From assembly GCF_028595325.1 (NCBI RefSeq), contig NZ_JAQQXR010000003.1, positions 539,120-603,119 of the forward strand: 64,000 nucleotides of DNA, written 5' to 3'. Positions 46,298-54,949 of the stretch are shown one piece after another. A program made the translations under genes and the position numbers. How positions within the stretch are numbered: position 1 is the stretch's first letter; each line of letters begins with the position of its first letter. The notes beneath the pieces were generated by a model, which made no database searches, was not told the origin of the DNA, and worked only from the letters and a program-made list of their open reading frames with translations. The DNA is from Janthinobacterium fluminis. Lineage in GTDB: Bacteria > Pseudomonadota > Gammaproteobacteria > Burkholderiales > Burkholderiaceae_D.

Positions 46298-47476
46298 GTG
46301 TATTTAAAACGTCAGTCCTATATCGTCATTGCCATTGTCGCGATGCTGGCATTTTTCTCCGGCGCGGCGCGCGCGGCCGATGTGGCGATCGCCGGTTTTG
46401 CCTTTGCCGGCGAATTCTCCACGGCGAAAACCCGCTTCCCTTATGCCTTCCAGGTGTATAAGCGCTTGCAGGCCCAGGCCGGCGCCGGCAGTTTGTCGCG
46501 CCAGGTGACGGAGCGCATCCGCCAGACGCAAAACCCGGCCCTGAGCTTCATGCCGTCCGACGCGCTGCTGAATCTGCGCAAGAGCGACCAGGCTTTGATG
46601 ACGGTGCTGTTGCTGACGGGCGAAACCGTGTCGACCGAGAATTTCGGCAGCTATTACAAAACCTTCGTCAATCTGCGCGGCGACGCCCTGATTTTCGATT
46701 ATAAAAATCAGACGGTGGTGCGCAGCTATCCGATCAGCGTGGCGCTGTTCGACGCCACGCCGAACGAGCCGTCGGCCGAGCGCATCGATTCCTTCGTCGA
46801 GCAAATGCTGCTGCGCGAAGATGGCAAGGGCTTGCTGACGCAATTCAGCAACCGCCTGGCGACGGCCACGCTGCCGGTGCCGGGCCACCACAACATCCAG
46901 GTGCGCAAGGCGGAATTGGCGCCGGAAGCGCTGGCGATGATGCCGGAAGCGCTGCGCAGCCATCCGAAGGTATTGGAAAGCATGCTGGCCGATTCCTTCG
47001 CGTCGATTCTGTCGGCCAAGTCCGGCGTGCCGGTGCTGCCGTCCAGCGTGGGCCACGCCATGGGCACGATGGCCTTGCGCCTGGAAAATGGCGACGAATA
47101 CAACCTCAAATTGGAAGAGGGCCATTATTTGTTCGATATCCGCCTGAATAAATTCGCCAAGATCAAAACGGCGGAAACCAAGGTCGGCACCTCGTATGTG
47201 TATGGCGCCTACGCGAATGTGCATTTTTACGAGCCGACGCTGAACACGGATTTCCTGAATACCGACCTGAAAAACGGTGAAGTGGCGGTGGTGCCGGCCG
47301 GTCTGCTGGCATCCGATGATTTCGCCGCTTTCCAGGATGCGGTGCGCGGTATGTTCTTGAAACTGAACGATGCGTTTGAGACGCCCGATTCGAAATGGGC
47401 GGCGACGGCGGCGTCGGCAAAAGATATTGTGAAACAACTTGAGGCGACTCGGGTAATTTTAAAGGCTAGTAAATAA
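46298..47476 (+). CDS. Exported protein of unknown function
   Basis: A 392-residue protein with a classical signal peptide (YIVIAIVAMLAFFSGAARA, cleavage near ADVAIAG) and no further membrane segment, so it is periplasmic or secreted. The start is a GTG at 46298 after ACAGGAG. The mature part is a mixed alpha/beta protein without a motif I know. The stop codon overlaps the start of the next exported protein by one base, and the cluster continues with two more exported proteins including a CsgG/FlgT-like lipoprotein, so the four probably act in one envelope process. Confidence 0.75.
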   Translation: MYLKRQSYIVIAIVAMLAFFSGAARAADVAIAGFAFAGEFSTAKTRFPYAFQVYKRLQAQAGAGSLSRQVTERIRQTQNPALSFMPSDALLNLRKSDQALMTVLLLTGETVSTENFGSYYKTFVNLRGDALIFDYKNQTVVRSYPISVALFDATPNEPSAERIDSFVEQMLLREDGKGLLTQFSNRLATATLPVPGHHNIQVRKAELAPEALAMMPEALRSHPKVLESMLADSFASILSAKSGVPVLPSSVGHAMGTMALRLENGDEYNLKLEEGHYLFDIRLNKFAKIKTAETKVGTSYVYGAYANVHFYEPTLNTDFLNTDLKNGEVAVVPAGLLASDDFAAFQDAVRGMFLKLNDAFETPDSKWAATAASAKDIVKQLEATRVILKASK

Positions 47477-48591
47477 TGAAGAAATTAGTATTGTTCGGCG
47501 CCGGCTTGTTGCTGTCGTTCCAGTGTTTCGCGCAGATCGTCGTCGTCAAGGGTGTGGCGACGGTCAGTTATCCGAAAGAACTCAGCGTGGCGCTCAAGGA
47601 AAAAGCCTACCGCGACGCGCAGGTGGCGTCGGTGGAACGTTATTTCGCCGAAAGCGGCGAAGCGGAATCGCAGAATTTCGAGGCGATCCAGGAACATGTC
47701 CAGGCCAGCCTGGATAAATTCCTGCTCAGCACCACCGTCATCAATGAGTTGGACCAGCCCAGCCTGCACAAGTATTCCGTGTCGGTGCGCGTCGAGTTGA
47801 ATGTCGCGAAGCTGAAAAACACCTTGCGCAGCGCCAGCGCCACCGGCAAGACGGCCGTCGCCGAGAAGTCGCAGATGGTGTATGTGTTCGTCGGCCGCGA
47901 AGTGGCCAGCGTGCGCGCCTATGACGACCGGGTGGTCCAGCGCGCCGAACTGAGCGCCGAGGCCTCGATGAGCCGCAACGGCAGCGTCAAGGGCAGCGAG
48001 GGCGAGTCCCTGAAGCGCAATTCCGTCTCCACCAACGCCTCCAAGCGCCAGAACGACAAGATCGAAGTCAAGCGCAGCGTGACCGTCGAAACGGGCGGCA
48101 GCACGACGCGCAAGGCGGACGACACGGCTTACCGCGTGTTCTCGATGGCCAACCAGAAAACCGCCGTCACCAGCGTGTTTTCGCAGGCTGGCTTCTCCGT
48201 GGCCGATCCGGAATTCGTGCTGGCGGACACCGATGTGCCGGCGGTGAATAACGATTTCTCGAAAGGCAATGATTTGACGCCGGCCACGCTGCGCTCCATC
48301 GTCGGCTCGCTGCGCAAGGCCAGCGTGCCGCTGCTGGTGCTGGCCACTTTCGACGTCAACGCGCCGATCGCCGACGACGCCACCGGCCTGCAGCGCGTGA
48401 CGGTGTCCGTGACGGGCCGCGTGATGGACCTGCGCGGCAATCTGCCGCGCGAAGTGGCCTCGGTGCCGCCGGTGCAGTATTTCGGCCTGGGCAGCGACAA
48501 CAACACGGCCACGACGAAGGCGCTGAAGGAAGCGTCGTCGGCGGCGGCGAAGGAAATCGTCAGCCGCCTCAACGCGGTCGGCGTGCACTAA
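47476..48591 (+). CDS. Exported protein, FlgT/LPP20-like N-terminus
   Basis: A 371-residue protein with a signal peptide (MKKLVLFGAGLLLSFQCFA). The first mature 110 residues (VVVKGVATVSYPKELSVALK, then AYRDAQVASVERYF) resemble the domain at the start of FlgT and related proteins that precedes a CsgG/TolB-like fold. A Ser/Lys-rich, low-complexity segment (about 165-205) follows, then an alpha/beta domain including LLVLATFDVNAPIADDATG, probably the TolB-N/CsgG-type half. Coupled to the preceding gene (one-base overlap). The function is inferred only as an outer-membrane or envelope assembly partner. Confidence 0.7.
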   Translation: MKKLVLFGAGLLLSFQCFAQIVVVKGVATVSYPKELSVALKEKAYRDAQVASVERYFAESGEAESQNFEAIQEHVQASLDKFLLSTTVINELDQPSLHKYSVSVRVELNVAKLKNTLRSASATGKTAVAEKSQMVYVFVGREVASVRAYDDRVVQRAELSAEASMSRNGSVKGSEGESLKRNSVSTNASKRQNDKIEVKRSVTVETGGSTTRKADDTAYRVFSMANQKTAVTSVFSQAGFSVADPEFVLADTDVPAVNNDFSKGNDLTPATLRSIVGSLRKASVPLLVLATFDVNAPIADDATGLQRVTVSVTGRVMDLRGNLPREVASVPPVQYFGLGSDNNTATTKALKEASSAAAKEIVSRLNAVGVH

Positions 48592-48608
48592 GCCAGCCTT
48601 TTACCGGC

Positions 48609-48636
48609 GCGGGCGAGACGTCGATCGCCCGCGCGA
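48609..48636. other. Hairpin between the second and third exported-protein genes
   Basis: GCGCGGGCGA and TCGCCCGCGC form a perfect 10-bp stem around an 8-base loop, with no T-run. It could stabilise the upstream mRNA end or attenuate transcription into the following gene. Confidence 0.5.
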
Positions 48637-48682
48637 ATTGCAGTGTTCCCGGCGTATTTTTATCCATTTGAAGGTAACCTCC

Positions 48683-49303
48683 ATGAAAAACAAACGCATC
48701 TCCGTCCTGTTGGCTTCCGTGTTGTTGGGCGCTTCCGCCGTCGCTTCGGCGCAAATGCCTAGCCTGGGCGGTATGCTCGGCGGCGGCAAGAGCTCGGGCG
48801 CCAGCGCCGAGCAGATCGTCAGCAAGTACGTCGCCGGCACGCAAAACGTGATGAAGGCCGATGCCAACATGCTGGCCGCCGTCGGCTTGAAGGATGAGGC
48901 CGACAAAGTGGCCCTGCACGCGAAAAACCTGACCGAAGGCGCGACCAAGGATGCGCTGGAAGGCGCCAGCAAGCTGCAAAGCGACAGCAGCAAGGCGCTG
49001 GAGCAGCAGATGAGCGGCAAGAAAGTCGTCATGGACGCGGCCAGCAAGAAGCAGTTCGCCGAAGGCGTGCAAGACCTGTCGAAAGGCGTCATCCAGTACG
49101 TCGGCATGAGCAAGGACGTCACCGGCTTCAAGCCTAGCGTCACCTCGATGGGCGGCGCGGCCGCACCGGCCCTGTTCGTCGTGCAAAACCTGCCGGGTTC
49201 GATCAAGAGCCTGGCCAGCACCCTGAAGCTGGCGATCGAATTCTCGAAAACCAACAACATTCCGCTGCCAAAAGAAGCCAACGACGCAACCTCGATGCTG
49301 TAA
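48683..49303 (+). CDS. Exported helical protein of unknown function
   Basis: A 206-residue protein with a signal peptide (ISVLLASVLLGASAVASAQ). The mature part starts with a Gly/Met-rich stretch (PSLGGMLGGGKSSG) and is then entirely helical and charged, with no cysteine. It looks like a helical-bundle periplasmic protein. The ATG at 48683 follows GAAGGTAACC. It has its own terminator at 49320-49354, so expression may differ from that of its neighbours. No function recognised. Confidence 0.72.
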   Translation: MKNKRISVLLASVLLGASAVASAQMPSLGGMLGGGKSSGASAEQIVSKYVAGTQNVMKADANMLAAVGLKDEADKVALHAKNLTEGATKDALEGASKLQSDSSKALEQQMSGKKVVMDAASKKQFAEGVQDLSKGVIQYVGMSKDVTGFKPSVTSMGGAAAPALFVVQNLPGSIKSLASTLKLAIEFSKTNNIPLPKEANDATSML

Positions 49304-49319
49304 GACTGCATGCTTTGCC

Positions 49320-49354
49320 GGCGGGACGAACCTGGTTTGTCCCGCCTTTTTTTT
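49320..49354 (+). terminator. Rho-independent terminator
   Basis: GGCGGGAC / GTCCCGCC stem, 11-base loop and eight T, 17 bases after the stop codon of the helical exported protein. Confidence 0.92.
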
Positions 49355-49372
49355 ATCTCTACGGATTGAATC

Positions 49373-50815
49373 ATGAAAATCGCAATGACATCGAGCGTGC
49401 TGGCCCTGGCCCTGGCCCTGGGCGGCTGCGGGCAGAAGGAGACGCCGGCGCCGGCGCAACCGGCGGCGCCGGCCCCAGGCCCGAACCTGACGCAGACTCC
49501 CGACGTGGGCAAGATTGAACAGGTCGCCACCAGCGCCACCGGCAGCGGCGTGACCCCCGGCGCGGCCGTCAACGACGCGCTGAAGAACGCCATCATGCAG
49601 GTCAACGGCACGACCGTGCAGGCCACGTCGGTGAGCGCGAATATGTTCGCCCAGGTCAACGCCACGCTCGACGTCGAAACGGAATACGGCCGCGACAGCG
49701 CCAAGCTGGACTCGACCATGCAGGGCCAGGCTTTCGCCGAGCGCATCGTCGCCGAGTCGAAGGGCGTGGTGTCTTCCTTTAAAGTCGGCAAGATCACGCC
49801 GCCGGCGGCCAAGGGCGGCGCCTTCACCGTCACGATCGACGCGCAGATCGCCAAATTCAAGGCGCCGGCCGACAGCGGCAAGATCAAGATCGTCGTCGCG
49901 CCGCTGCGTTCGGAGCGCAGCTCCTTCAATATCGGCGGCCGCGCCGTGCCGGCCGCCGAGGTGCTGGGCGCCGTGCGCCAGCAAATCATCGACGCGCTGA
50001 CGCAGACGGGCCGCTTCACCGTGCTCGACCGCCAGTTCGAAGATGAATTGCAAAACGAGTTGGACATGATCGGCTCCGGCCAGACCGTCAACACGGACTT
50101 CGCCAAGATGGGGCAGGCGCTGAGCGCCGATCTGGTCTGGGTCGGCGTCGTCAACGAGCTGGCCTATGAGCGCCACGCGCGCCAGTTGCAAACCTCGGAC
50201 CGCGAACTGGTGTCGTATTCGGGCGGCTGGTCCGTGTCGCAGCGCATGATCAACCTGGCCACGCGGCAGATTTTGCAGTCGACCACCCTGCGCGGCGCGC
50301 CGCCGTCGACGGCGCCGACGACCCTGGGCAGCGGCATCAACCAGGGCGCCATCCTGAAGAACATCGAAATCGATATCGTCAAGCAAACGACGGCGGCGAT
50401 CTTGGCGCGCACCTTCCCGATTTCCGTGGTCGAGCGCGACGGCAACAATGTCGTCCTGAGCCAGGGCGGCAGCGCGCTGGTGGAAAACGGCCGCTATCGC
50501 GTCTACCTGCAAGGCAAGGAAATCAAGGATCCGCAAACGGGGCAGTCGCTGGGCAATATCGAAAACGCGTGCTGCGACGTGCTGATCAACCGCGTCACGC
50601 CGAACTTGTCGTATGGCGTGCTGGAAAACGTCACGGGCAAGCTCGACGGCGTGGCCCCAGGCGCGCTGCAGGTGCGCGAAGCCGTCAGCGGCGCCCCGGC
50701 CCGCTCGGCCGCCGCGCCGGCCGACGAGCCAAAAGCGAAGGCGCCGGCGAAGGCCGCCGCCCAGCCGAAAAAGGCCGCCGTGGCCGAGGCGCCGGCGAAA
50801 AAAGACGACTGGTGA
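49373..50815 (+). CDS. CsgG/FlgT-like lipoprotein
   Basis: A 480-residue predicted lipoprotein (lipobox LALGGCG, Cys at about residue 19). After a Pro/Ala linker comes a FlgT-like N domain (AAVNDALKNAIMQVNGTTVQ), then a CsgG/TolB-like alpha/beta domain (KIKIVVAPLRSERSSFNIGG; IIDALTQTGRFTVLDRQFED; LSADLVWVGVVNEL), and a low-complexity Ala/Lys/Pro C-terminus. CsgG proteins form outer-membrane secretion pores and FlgT supports the flagellar motor; neither curli nor flagellar genes are nearby, so the partner system is unknown. Final gene of the exported-protein cluster. Confidence 0.78.
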   Translation: MKIAMTSSVLALALALGGCGQKETPAPAQPAAPAPGPNLTQTPDVGKIEQVATSATGSGVTPGAAVNDALKNAIMQVNGTTVQATSVSANMFAQVNATLDVETEYGRDSAKLDSTMQGQAFAERIVAESKGVVSSFKVGKITPPAAKGGAFTVTIDAQIAKFKAPADSGKIKIVVAPLRSERSSFNIGGRAVPAAEVLGAVRQQIIDALTQTGRFTVLDRQFEDELQNELDMIGSGQTVNTDFAKMGQALSADLVWVGVVNELAYERHARQLQTSDRELVSYSGGWSVSQRMINLATRQILQSTTLRGAPPSTAPTTLGSGINQGAILKNIEIDIVKQTTAAILARTFPISVVERDGNNVVLSQGGSALVENGRYRVYLQGKEIKDPQTGQSLGNIENACCDVLINRVTPNLSYGVLENVTGKLDGVAPGALQVREAVSGAPARSAAAPADEPKAKAPAKAAAQPKKAAVAEAPAKKDDW

Positions 50816-50835
50816 TCGCCGCCGGCCGCTGAAGC

Positions 50836-50859
50836 GGGGGCCGGCGCCGGCCGGCCCCC
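50836..50859 (+). terminator. GC-rich hairpin after the CsgG-like gene
   Basis: GGGGGCCGG / CCGGCCCCC stem 21 bases after the stop codon, followed by GGCTTTCCC with only three T. Possible terminator. Confidence 0.5.
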
Positions 50860-50968
50860 GGCTTTCCCGGCGGGCGCCCGCGCGCGCTTGAGAATTGTCA
50901 TACCCCTGAAATTCCGCTGAAGTAACCTTGCTAAGAGGCTCGGTGCGCTGCAAGGGAAGGGGGCAATC

Positions 50969-51163
50969 TTGGAAACGAAACCAACCGACGTGTCCGACGA
51001 CGGCGCCACGCCCGCGGAACCGGTGCTGCCGCTGCGCGCGCGCCAGATGCTGCCGCCCAAGGGGGCTTGCTGGTACTGCGAAAAGCCGCTCGACAGCGTG
51101 CGCCGCTTTTGCGGCAAGGTGTGCGCCGACGCCTTCGACGAAGAGGCGCAATTCTGCCGCTGA
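50969..51163 (+). CDS. Small zinc-ribbon protein
   Basis: A 64-residue protein with two CxxC-like pairs (CWYCEKPL and RFCGKVCADAF) spaced to bind one zinc ion, typical of small proteins annotated as zinc-finger or DUF2116-like. It starts with TTG at 50969 behind a strong GGGAAGGGGG. The last residues FCR repeat a cysteine. Function unknown. Confidence 0.7.
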   Translation: METKPTDVSDDGATPAEPVLPLRARQMLPPKGACWYCEKPLDSVRRFCGKVCADAFDEEAQFCR

Positions 51164-51179
51164 GGCGGCCCGGCCGGTG

Positions 51180-51818
51180 TTACTGGCGGCGCCGCGTCAA
51201 CGCATGCCAGGCGCCGTCGAAGTCGAATTCATGGGCCGCCGCCGCCACTTCCTGATAGGCGCCGACGCCCAGGCTGGCCGCCAGCGTGGCGGCCGAACTT
51301 TCCAGCACATCGAGGGCGGCGCCGTCGCCGTCGCGCAAGAGCGCGGCCAGCCGCGCCAGCAGGGCCAGCGTGGCCGGGTCGTCCGGGTCGGAGACGGCAT
51401 CCGGCGCCGCCGCCTGTTGCGCGGACACGGCCGGCAAGACGGCGCTGATGGCGTTGAGCAATTCGGTGAGGGCCAGTTCCAGCTGCTCCAGCGGCAGTTC
51501 CAGCGTACTCGACTGCGCGCGCAGCGCCGCCTCCAGCGCGGCCGCCAGCGTGTGGACGGCGCGCGCGCCGACCATGCCGGCGGCGCCCTTGAGGGTGTGG
51601 GCCTGGAGGCGCGCCGACGCGTACTGGCCGGCCGCGAGGGCGCTGCGGACCTGGTGCGGGGTGCTGTGGTGGTCGTGCTGGAAGCGCCGCAACAGCTTGA
51701 AGTACAGGACGCGGTCGCCCATGATGCGGTCCAACCCGTCCTCGATGTCGAGGACGCGCTGGGCGGGAGGCGCCACAGCGCCGGCGTCATGGCTCGGTGG
51801 AGCTGATGGCTTCATCAT
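51180..51818 (-). CDS. Histidine phosphotransfer (HPt) domain protein
   Basis: A 212-residue cytoplasmic protein. Residues about 25-120 form an HPt four-helix bundle with the phosphorylated histidine at 74 in LQAHTLKGAAGMVGA. The C-terminal 80 residues contain a second helical repeat of similar type but without a histidine motif (ALLRDGDGAALDVLESSAAT), suggesting a degenerate duplicate. Such proteins carry phosphate between a hybrid kinase and response regulators; no kinase is adjacent, so its partner is elsewhere. Confidence 0.85.
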   Translation of the reverse strand: MMKPSAPPSHDAGAVAPPAQRVLDIEDGLDRIMGDRVLYFKLLRRFQHDHHSTPHQVRSALAAGQYASARLQAHTLKGAAGMVGARAVHTLAAALEAALRAQSSTLELPLEQLELALTELLNAISAVLPAVSAQQAAAPDAVSDPDDPATLALLARLAALLRDGDGAALDVLESSAATLAASLGVGAYQEVAAAAHEFDFDGAWHALTRRRQ

Positions 51819-51927
51819 GTGTGCTCTGCGGACGGGGGCCTGAAGCCGTAACGATAGCAGAGTTTGCCGGGAAATCCACGCAAAAACGTCGGCGCCCGGC
51901 CGGCGCCGCCCTGTGCGAGGCGCCCGC

Positions 51928-52893
51928 CTAGCGGGTGGCGAACGACCAACTGCGCGTCACGTCGACGCTGTCCACCCTGCCGCTGAACGTGACATCGTAG
52001 GTCGTGCCGGCAAGCAAGGGGGCGAGGGGAATGATGGCGGCCGACGCGGGGCCGGCCAATTTCGTCTCGGGGTCGGTGGCGGCCGTCAACAGGCGCACCG
52101 GCAACACCGCGGCGGCGCCGCGCTGGCGCACGGTGAAGCTGTTGACCTCCAGCGTGCCCGACAGGTCGGCGTGCACGCTGATCGGATAGCCGACCTCGTT
52201 CTGGTTGGGCACGGGATCGGGCTCTTCGCTGTCGCTGAAGAAATTTACCTGCACGCCGGTCTGGCCGGAAAATGGATAGAGGACGAGCTTGCCGCGGCCG
52301 ATCCCGGCGCCATAGCCGTTGTTGGCGCCGAAGTTGGTGGTGAAGTAGATGTCGCCGCTGCTGCTGGCGGCCGCGCCAGAGCCGGCTTCCTTGAACAGCG
52401 GCTCGAAGATGATGAAGCGGTGGTAGATCGCCGTGATGAGCTGCTCGGCCAGATAGGTGCCGCTGGCGTTGCCGGCGCGGGCGATCACCTCGCCGAAGAT
52501 ATAGGGTGGCGTCGCGGTATAGCCGACATAGCTCAGGCGCTTCAGCTGGTCGACGCCGGTAAAGCCGGCCTTGCCGGACACCTCGTCGTGGGTGATGGTG
52601 GTGTTGAGGCGCTGGTAGTCGGAATGGTTTTGCGCCGCCTGGTCGATCAGCGCATTGCGGGTGAGGGCGAGGGGCAAGCCGACTTGCGCGCGGCGGAAAT
52701 TGATCCAGTTGAAGCCGTCCGTCGCCGTATTGCCGGTCAGCGCGGGCGCGCCGGCTTCCGGCGGCACGGTGTTCGTCGGCCCGGACGGCACGGCCGCCGT
52801 GCTGCCGCCGCCGCCCCCGCCGCCGCAGGCGCTGAGCAAGGCCGCCAGCAACAGCGCCGGGACGGGAAGATGCCAACGTTGCAATCGCACCAT
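51928..52893 (-). CDS. CAP-domain lipoprotein
   Basis: A 321-residue lipoprotein (lipobox LLSAC, then a poly-Gly spacer). Residues about 60-195 form a CAP/SCP (PR-1-like) domain: FNWINFRRAQVGLP at its start, QNHSDYQRLN and HDEVSGKAGFTG, and a later YHRFIIFEP. The usual metal-site histidines appear present. The C-terminal 120 residues are beta-rich, ending in a typical Ig-like strand pattern (GTTYDVTFSGRVDSVDVTRS). Exported CAP proteins bind lipids or cell-wall material; the role here is unknown. Confidence 0.82.
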   Translation of the reverse strand: MVRLQRWHLPVPALLLAALLSACGGGGGGGSTAAVPSGPTNTVPPEAGAPALTGNTATDGFNWINFRRAQVGLPLALTRNALIDQAAQNHSDYQRLNTTITHDEVSGKAGFTGVDQLKRLSYVGYTATPPYIFGEVIARAGNASGTYLAEQLITAIYHRFIIFEPLFKEAGSGAAASSSGDIYFTTNFGANNGYGAGIGRGKLVLYPFSGQTGVQVNFFSDSEEPDPVPNQNEVGYPISVHADLSGTLEVNSFTVRQRGAAAVLPVRLLTAATDPETKLAGPASAAIIPLAPLLAGTTYDVTFSGRVDSVDVTRSWSFATR

Positions 52894-53097
52894 GATATTG
52901 ACTCCAATTGGAAAGAGAGGAATATTGCATGCACCCGGCTTGAGCAGTCAGGCCGGCAGTCACCTTGATTCTAAGCTATTTCTGCACGTAAAATCATCGG
53001 CCCGGCATTATTTAACGCGCCGCCGGCGCCGCCGCGGCGCAGGGTAAAATACCGGACCTGGCGCTGCCTGCGCTCCGCCGCGCCGCCCTCCGATTAT

Positions 53098-53898
53098 TTG
53101 ATTGCCGACAATTTGAACTCTTCCCGCCAGTCGCGCCTGCAGCGCGCCAAATATGCCCTGCCCAGCTTTGTCACCCTGCTGTCGATCGCCTGCGGCTTCG
53201 CCAGCATCGTCATTTCGGTCGACAACGCCGCCGTCGGCGACGCCGCCGACTACCGCCTGGCCGCCGCGCTGCTGGTGCTGGCCGGCGTGTTCGACGCGCT
53301 CGACGGCCTGGTCGCCCGCGCCACCGGCACCACCTCGGACTTCGGCATGCAGCTCGACTCGATCGCCGACGTGATGAACTTCGGCTGCGCGCCGGCCGTC
53401 TTATTGTATTGCTATGGATTTGTGTTGATGGGCGCGCAGGAGCCGCACCTGCTGCGCCTGGGCGGCATGGCCAGCTTTTTCTTTGTCGCCTGCGGCGCGA
53501 TGCGCCTGGCGCGCTTCAACGTCAATGTCGGCCGCACCGACCCGCGCTACTTCGTCGGCATCCCCATCACGGCCGGCGCCGCCTGCGTGGCCGCCGTCGT
53601 CGTCGCCTGGCCGGCGCCGCTGACGTCGGCGCTGCAGGGCTATCTGCTGGTGGCCTTGCTGTTCGGCGTGGGCAGCCTGATGGTGTCGACGCTGCGCTTC
53701 CCCAGCTCGAAGCAAGAGAAAAGCGTGGCCGCGCTGCTGGTCCTGCTGCTCAATGTGGGCTTGCTGCTGTGGCTGACGACCAGCTTCTTCGTCCTGTTCT
53801 TCGCCGTCTACGTGGCGCTGACCGTGGCGCTGAACCTGGCCTGGTATCTGGGTTGGCGCGGCATCGCCCCGCCCGCCGTGTATTCCGACGAGGCATAG
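53098..53898 (+). CDS. pssA: CDP-diacylglycerol-serine O-phosphatidyltransferase
   Basis: Inner-membrane enzyme that makes phosphatidylserine from CDP-diacylglycerol and L-serine, the first step to phosphatidylethanolamine. The diagnostic CDP-alcohol phosphatidyltransferase motif is complete: DGLVARATGTTSDFGMQLD within residues about 68-90. About eight hydrophobic segments; 266 residues as listed. The start codon is uncertain: TTG at 53098 is used, and another TTG at 53113 is possible; no ATG is well placed. No psd gene is adjacent. Confidence 0.92.
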   Translation: MIADNLNSSRQSRLQRAKYALPSFVTLLSIACGFASIVISVDNAAVGDAADYRLAAALLVLAGVFDALDGLVARATGTTSDFGMQLDSIADVMNFGCAPAVLLYCYGFVLMGAQEPHLLRLGGMASFFFVACGAMRLARFNVNVGRTDPRYFVGIPITAGAACVAAVVVAWPAPLTSALQGYLLVALLFGVGSLMVSTLRFPSSKQEKSVAALLVLLLNVGLLLWLTTSFFVLFFAVYVALTVALNLAWYLGWRGIAPPAVYSDEA

Positions 53899-53916
53899 CG
53901 GCGCGGGCGCGCCGCC

Positions 53917-54843
53917 TCAGGCCACGTCGTGGCCGCGCGCCGCCCGCAGGATGGCGAACCAGTCGCCGCGGCTGAGCGCGAACTGGGTCGCTTCGACGGC
54001 CACGGCGACGGCCTCGATGCGGCCGGTGCCGGTCAGCGGCAGCGGCCGGCACGGCAGTTGCATGATCCAGGCGAAGACGACGCTGGCGAAGGGCCGCTGC
54101 AGGCGGTCGGCGATGTCCTTGATGACGGTGCGCAGACGCTCGCCGTGGCCGTTGCCGCCGTGGAACAGACGGCCGCCCGCCAGCGGCGACCAGATCATCG
54201 GCGCCACGCCGAGATCCTGCAAGCCGTCGAACGTCGCGTCGAACATCGGCGCCACGTGCAGCGGCGAGAACTCGACCTGGTTGGTGGCCAGCGCGATGCG
54301 CCGGTGCAGGCAGTCAAACTGGTGGTGGCTGAAATTGGAGACGCCGACATGGCGCACCTTGCCGGCCTGGCGCAACTGGCTGAACGCCTCGGCGATCTCG
54401 TCGAACTCCATCAGCGGGTCGGGGCGGTGGATCAGTAGCAGGTCGAGGTGGTCGGTGCGCAACTGGCGCAGCGAATTCTCGGCCGAGGCGATGATGTGGG
54501 CGGCGCTGGTGTCGTAGTGCGGCAGCGCGTGCTCGGGACGGTGCGGCGAGGGCAGCTTGATGCCGCACTTGCCGACCAGTTGCATGCGGCCGCGCAGCCC
54601 CGGCTGCAAGGCCAGGGCCTCGCCGAACAGGGTTTCGGCGCCGTAGTCGCCGTAAATGTCGGCGTGGTCGAAGCTGCTCACGCCCAGTTCCAGGCACTGC
54701 TCGATGAAGGCGAGCCGCTGCTGCGCCGTCATGTCCCAGTCGCCCAGCCGCCACATGCCGGCGACGACGCGCGACAGCTCGGGCCCGGTGGTGCTGGTGC
54801 GGCTGCGCGGGCTGCGCAAATCGGCGGGGAAGGTGTGCGTCAT
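53917..54843 (-). CDS. Aldo/keto reductase (YdhF-like)
   Basis: A 308-residue NADPH-dependent TIM-barrel oxidoreductase. The catalytic tetrad is visible: Asp/Tyr in DHADIYGDYGAE, Lys in LVGKCGIK and His in LIHRPDPL. VGVSNFSHHQFD and WSPLAGGRLF are also typical, and the C-terminus lacks the extended cofactor loop of larger members. Closest in style to E. coli YdhF, whose substrate is unknown. Convergent with pssA; upstream is the D,D-carboxypeptidase gene and its terminator. Confidence 0.9.
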   Translation of the reverse strand: MTHTFPADLRSPRSRTSTTGPELSRVVAGMWRLGDWDMTAQQRLAFIEQCLELGVSSFDHADIYGDYGAETLFGEALALQPGLRGRMQLVGKCGIKLPSPHRPEHALPHYDTSAAHIIASAENSLRQLRTDHLDLLLIHRPDPLMEFDEIAEAFSQLRQAGKVRHVGVSNFSHHQFDCLHRRIALATNQVEFSPLHVAPMFDATFDGLQDLGVAPMIWSPLAGGRLFHGGNGHGERLRTVIKDIADRLQRPFASVVFAWIMQLPCRPLPLTGTGRIEAVAVAVEATQFALSRGDWFAILRAARGHDVA

Positions 54844-54904
54844 GGAAAGCTTTCAGGTGGCCGTCGGCTGATTATAGAGCGATTTGCCGGCCGGCGCCGG
54901 GCAT

Positions 54905-54928
54905 GAAAAAGCCCGCGCGCGGCGGGCT
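54905..54928 (-). terminator. Rho-independent terminator of the D,D-carboxypeptidase gene
   Basis: On the minus strand, AGCCCGC-CGCGC-GCGGGCT followed by TTTTT, about 22 bases after the stop codon of the carboxypeptidase gene. Confidence 0.9.
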
Positions 54929-54949
54929 GTGGTGGTGCTGGGCGCCGGC

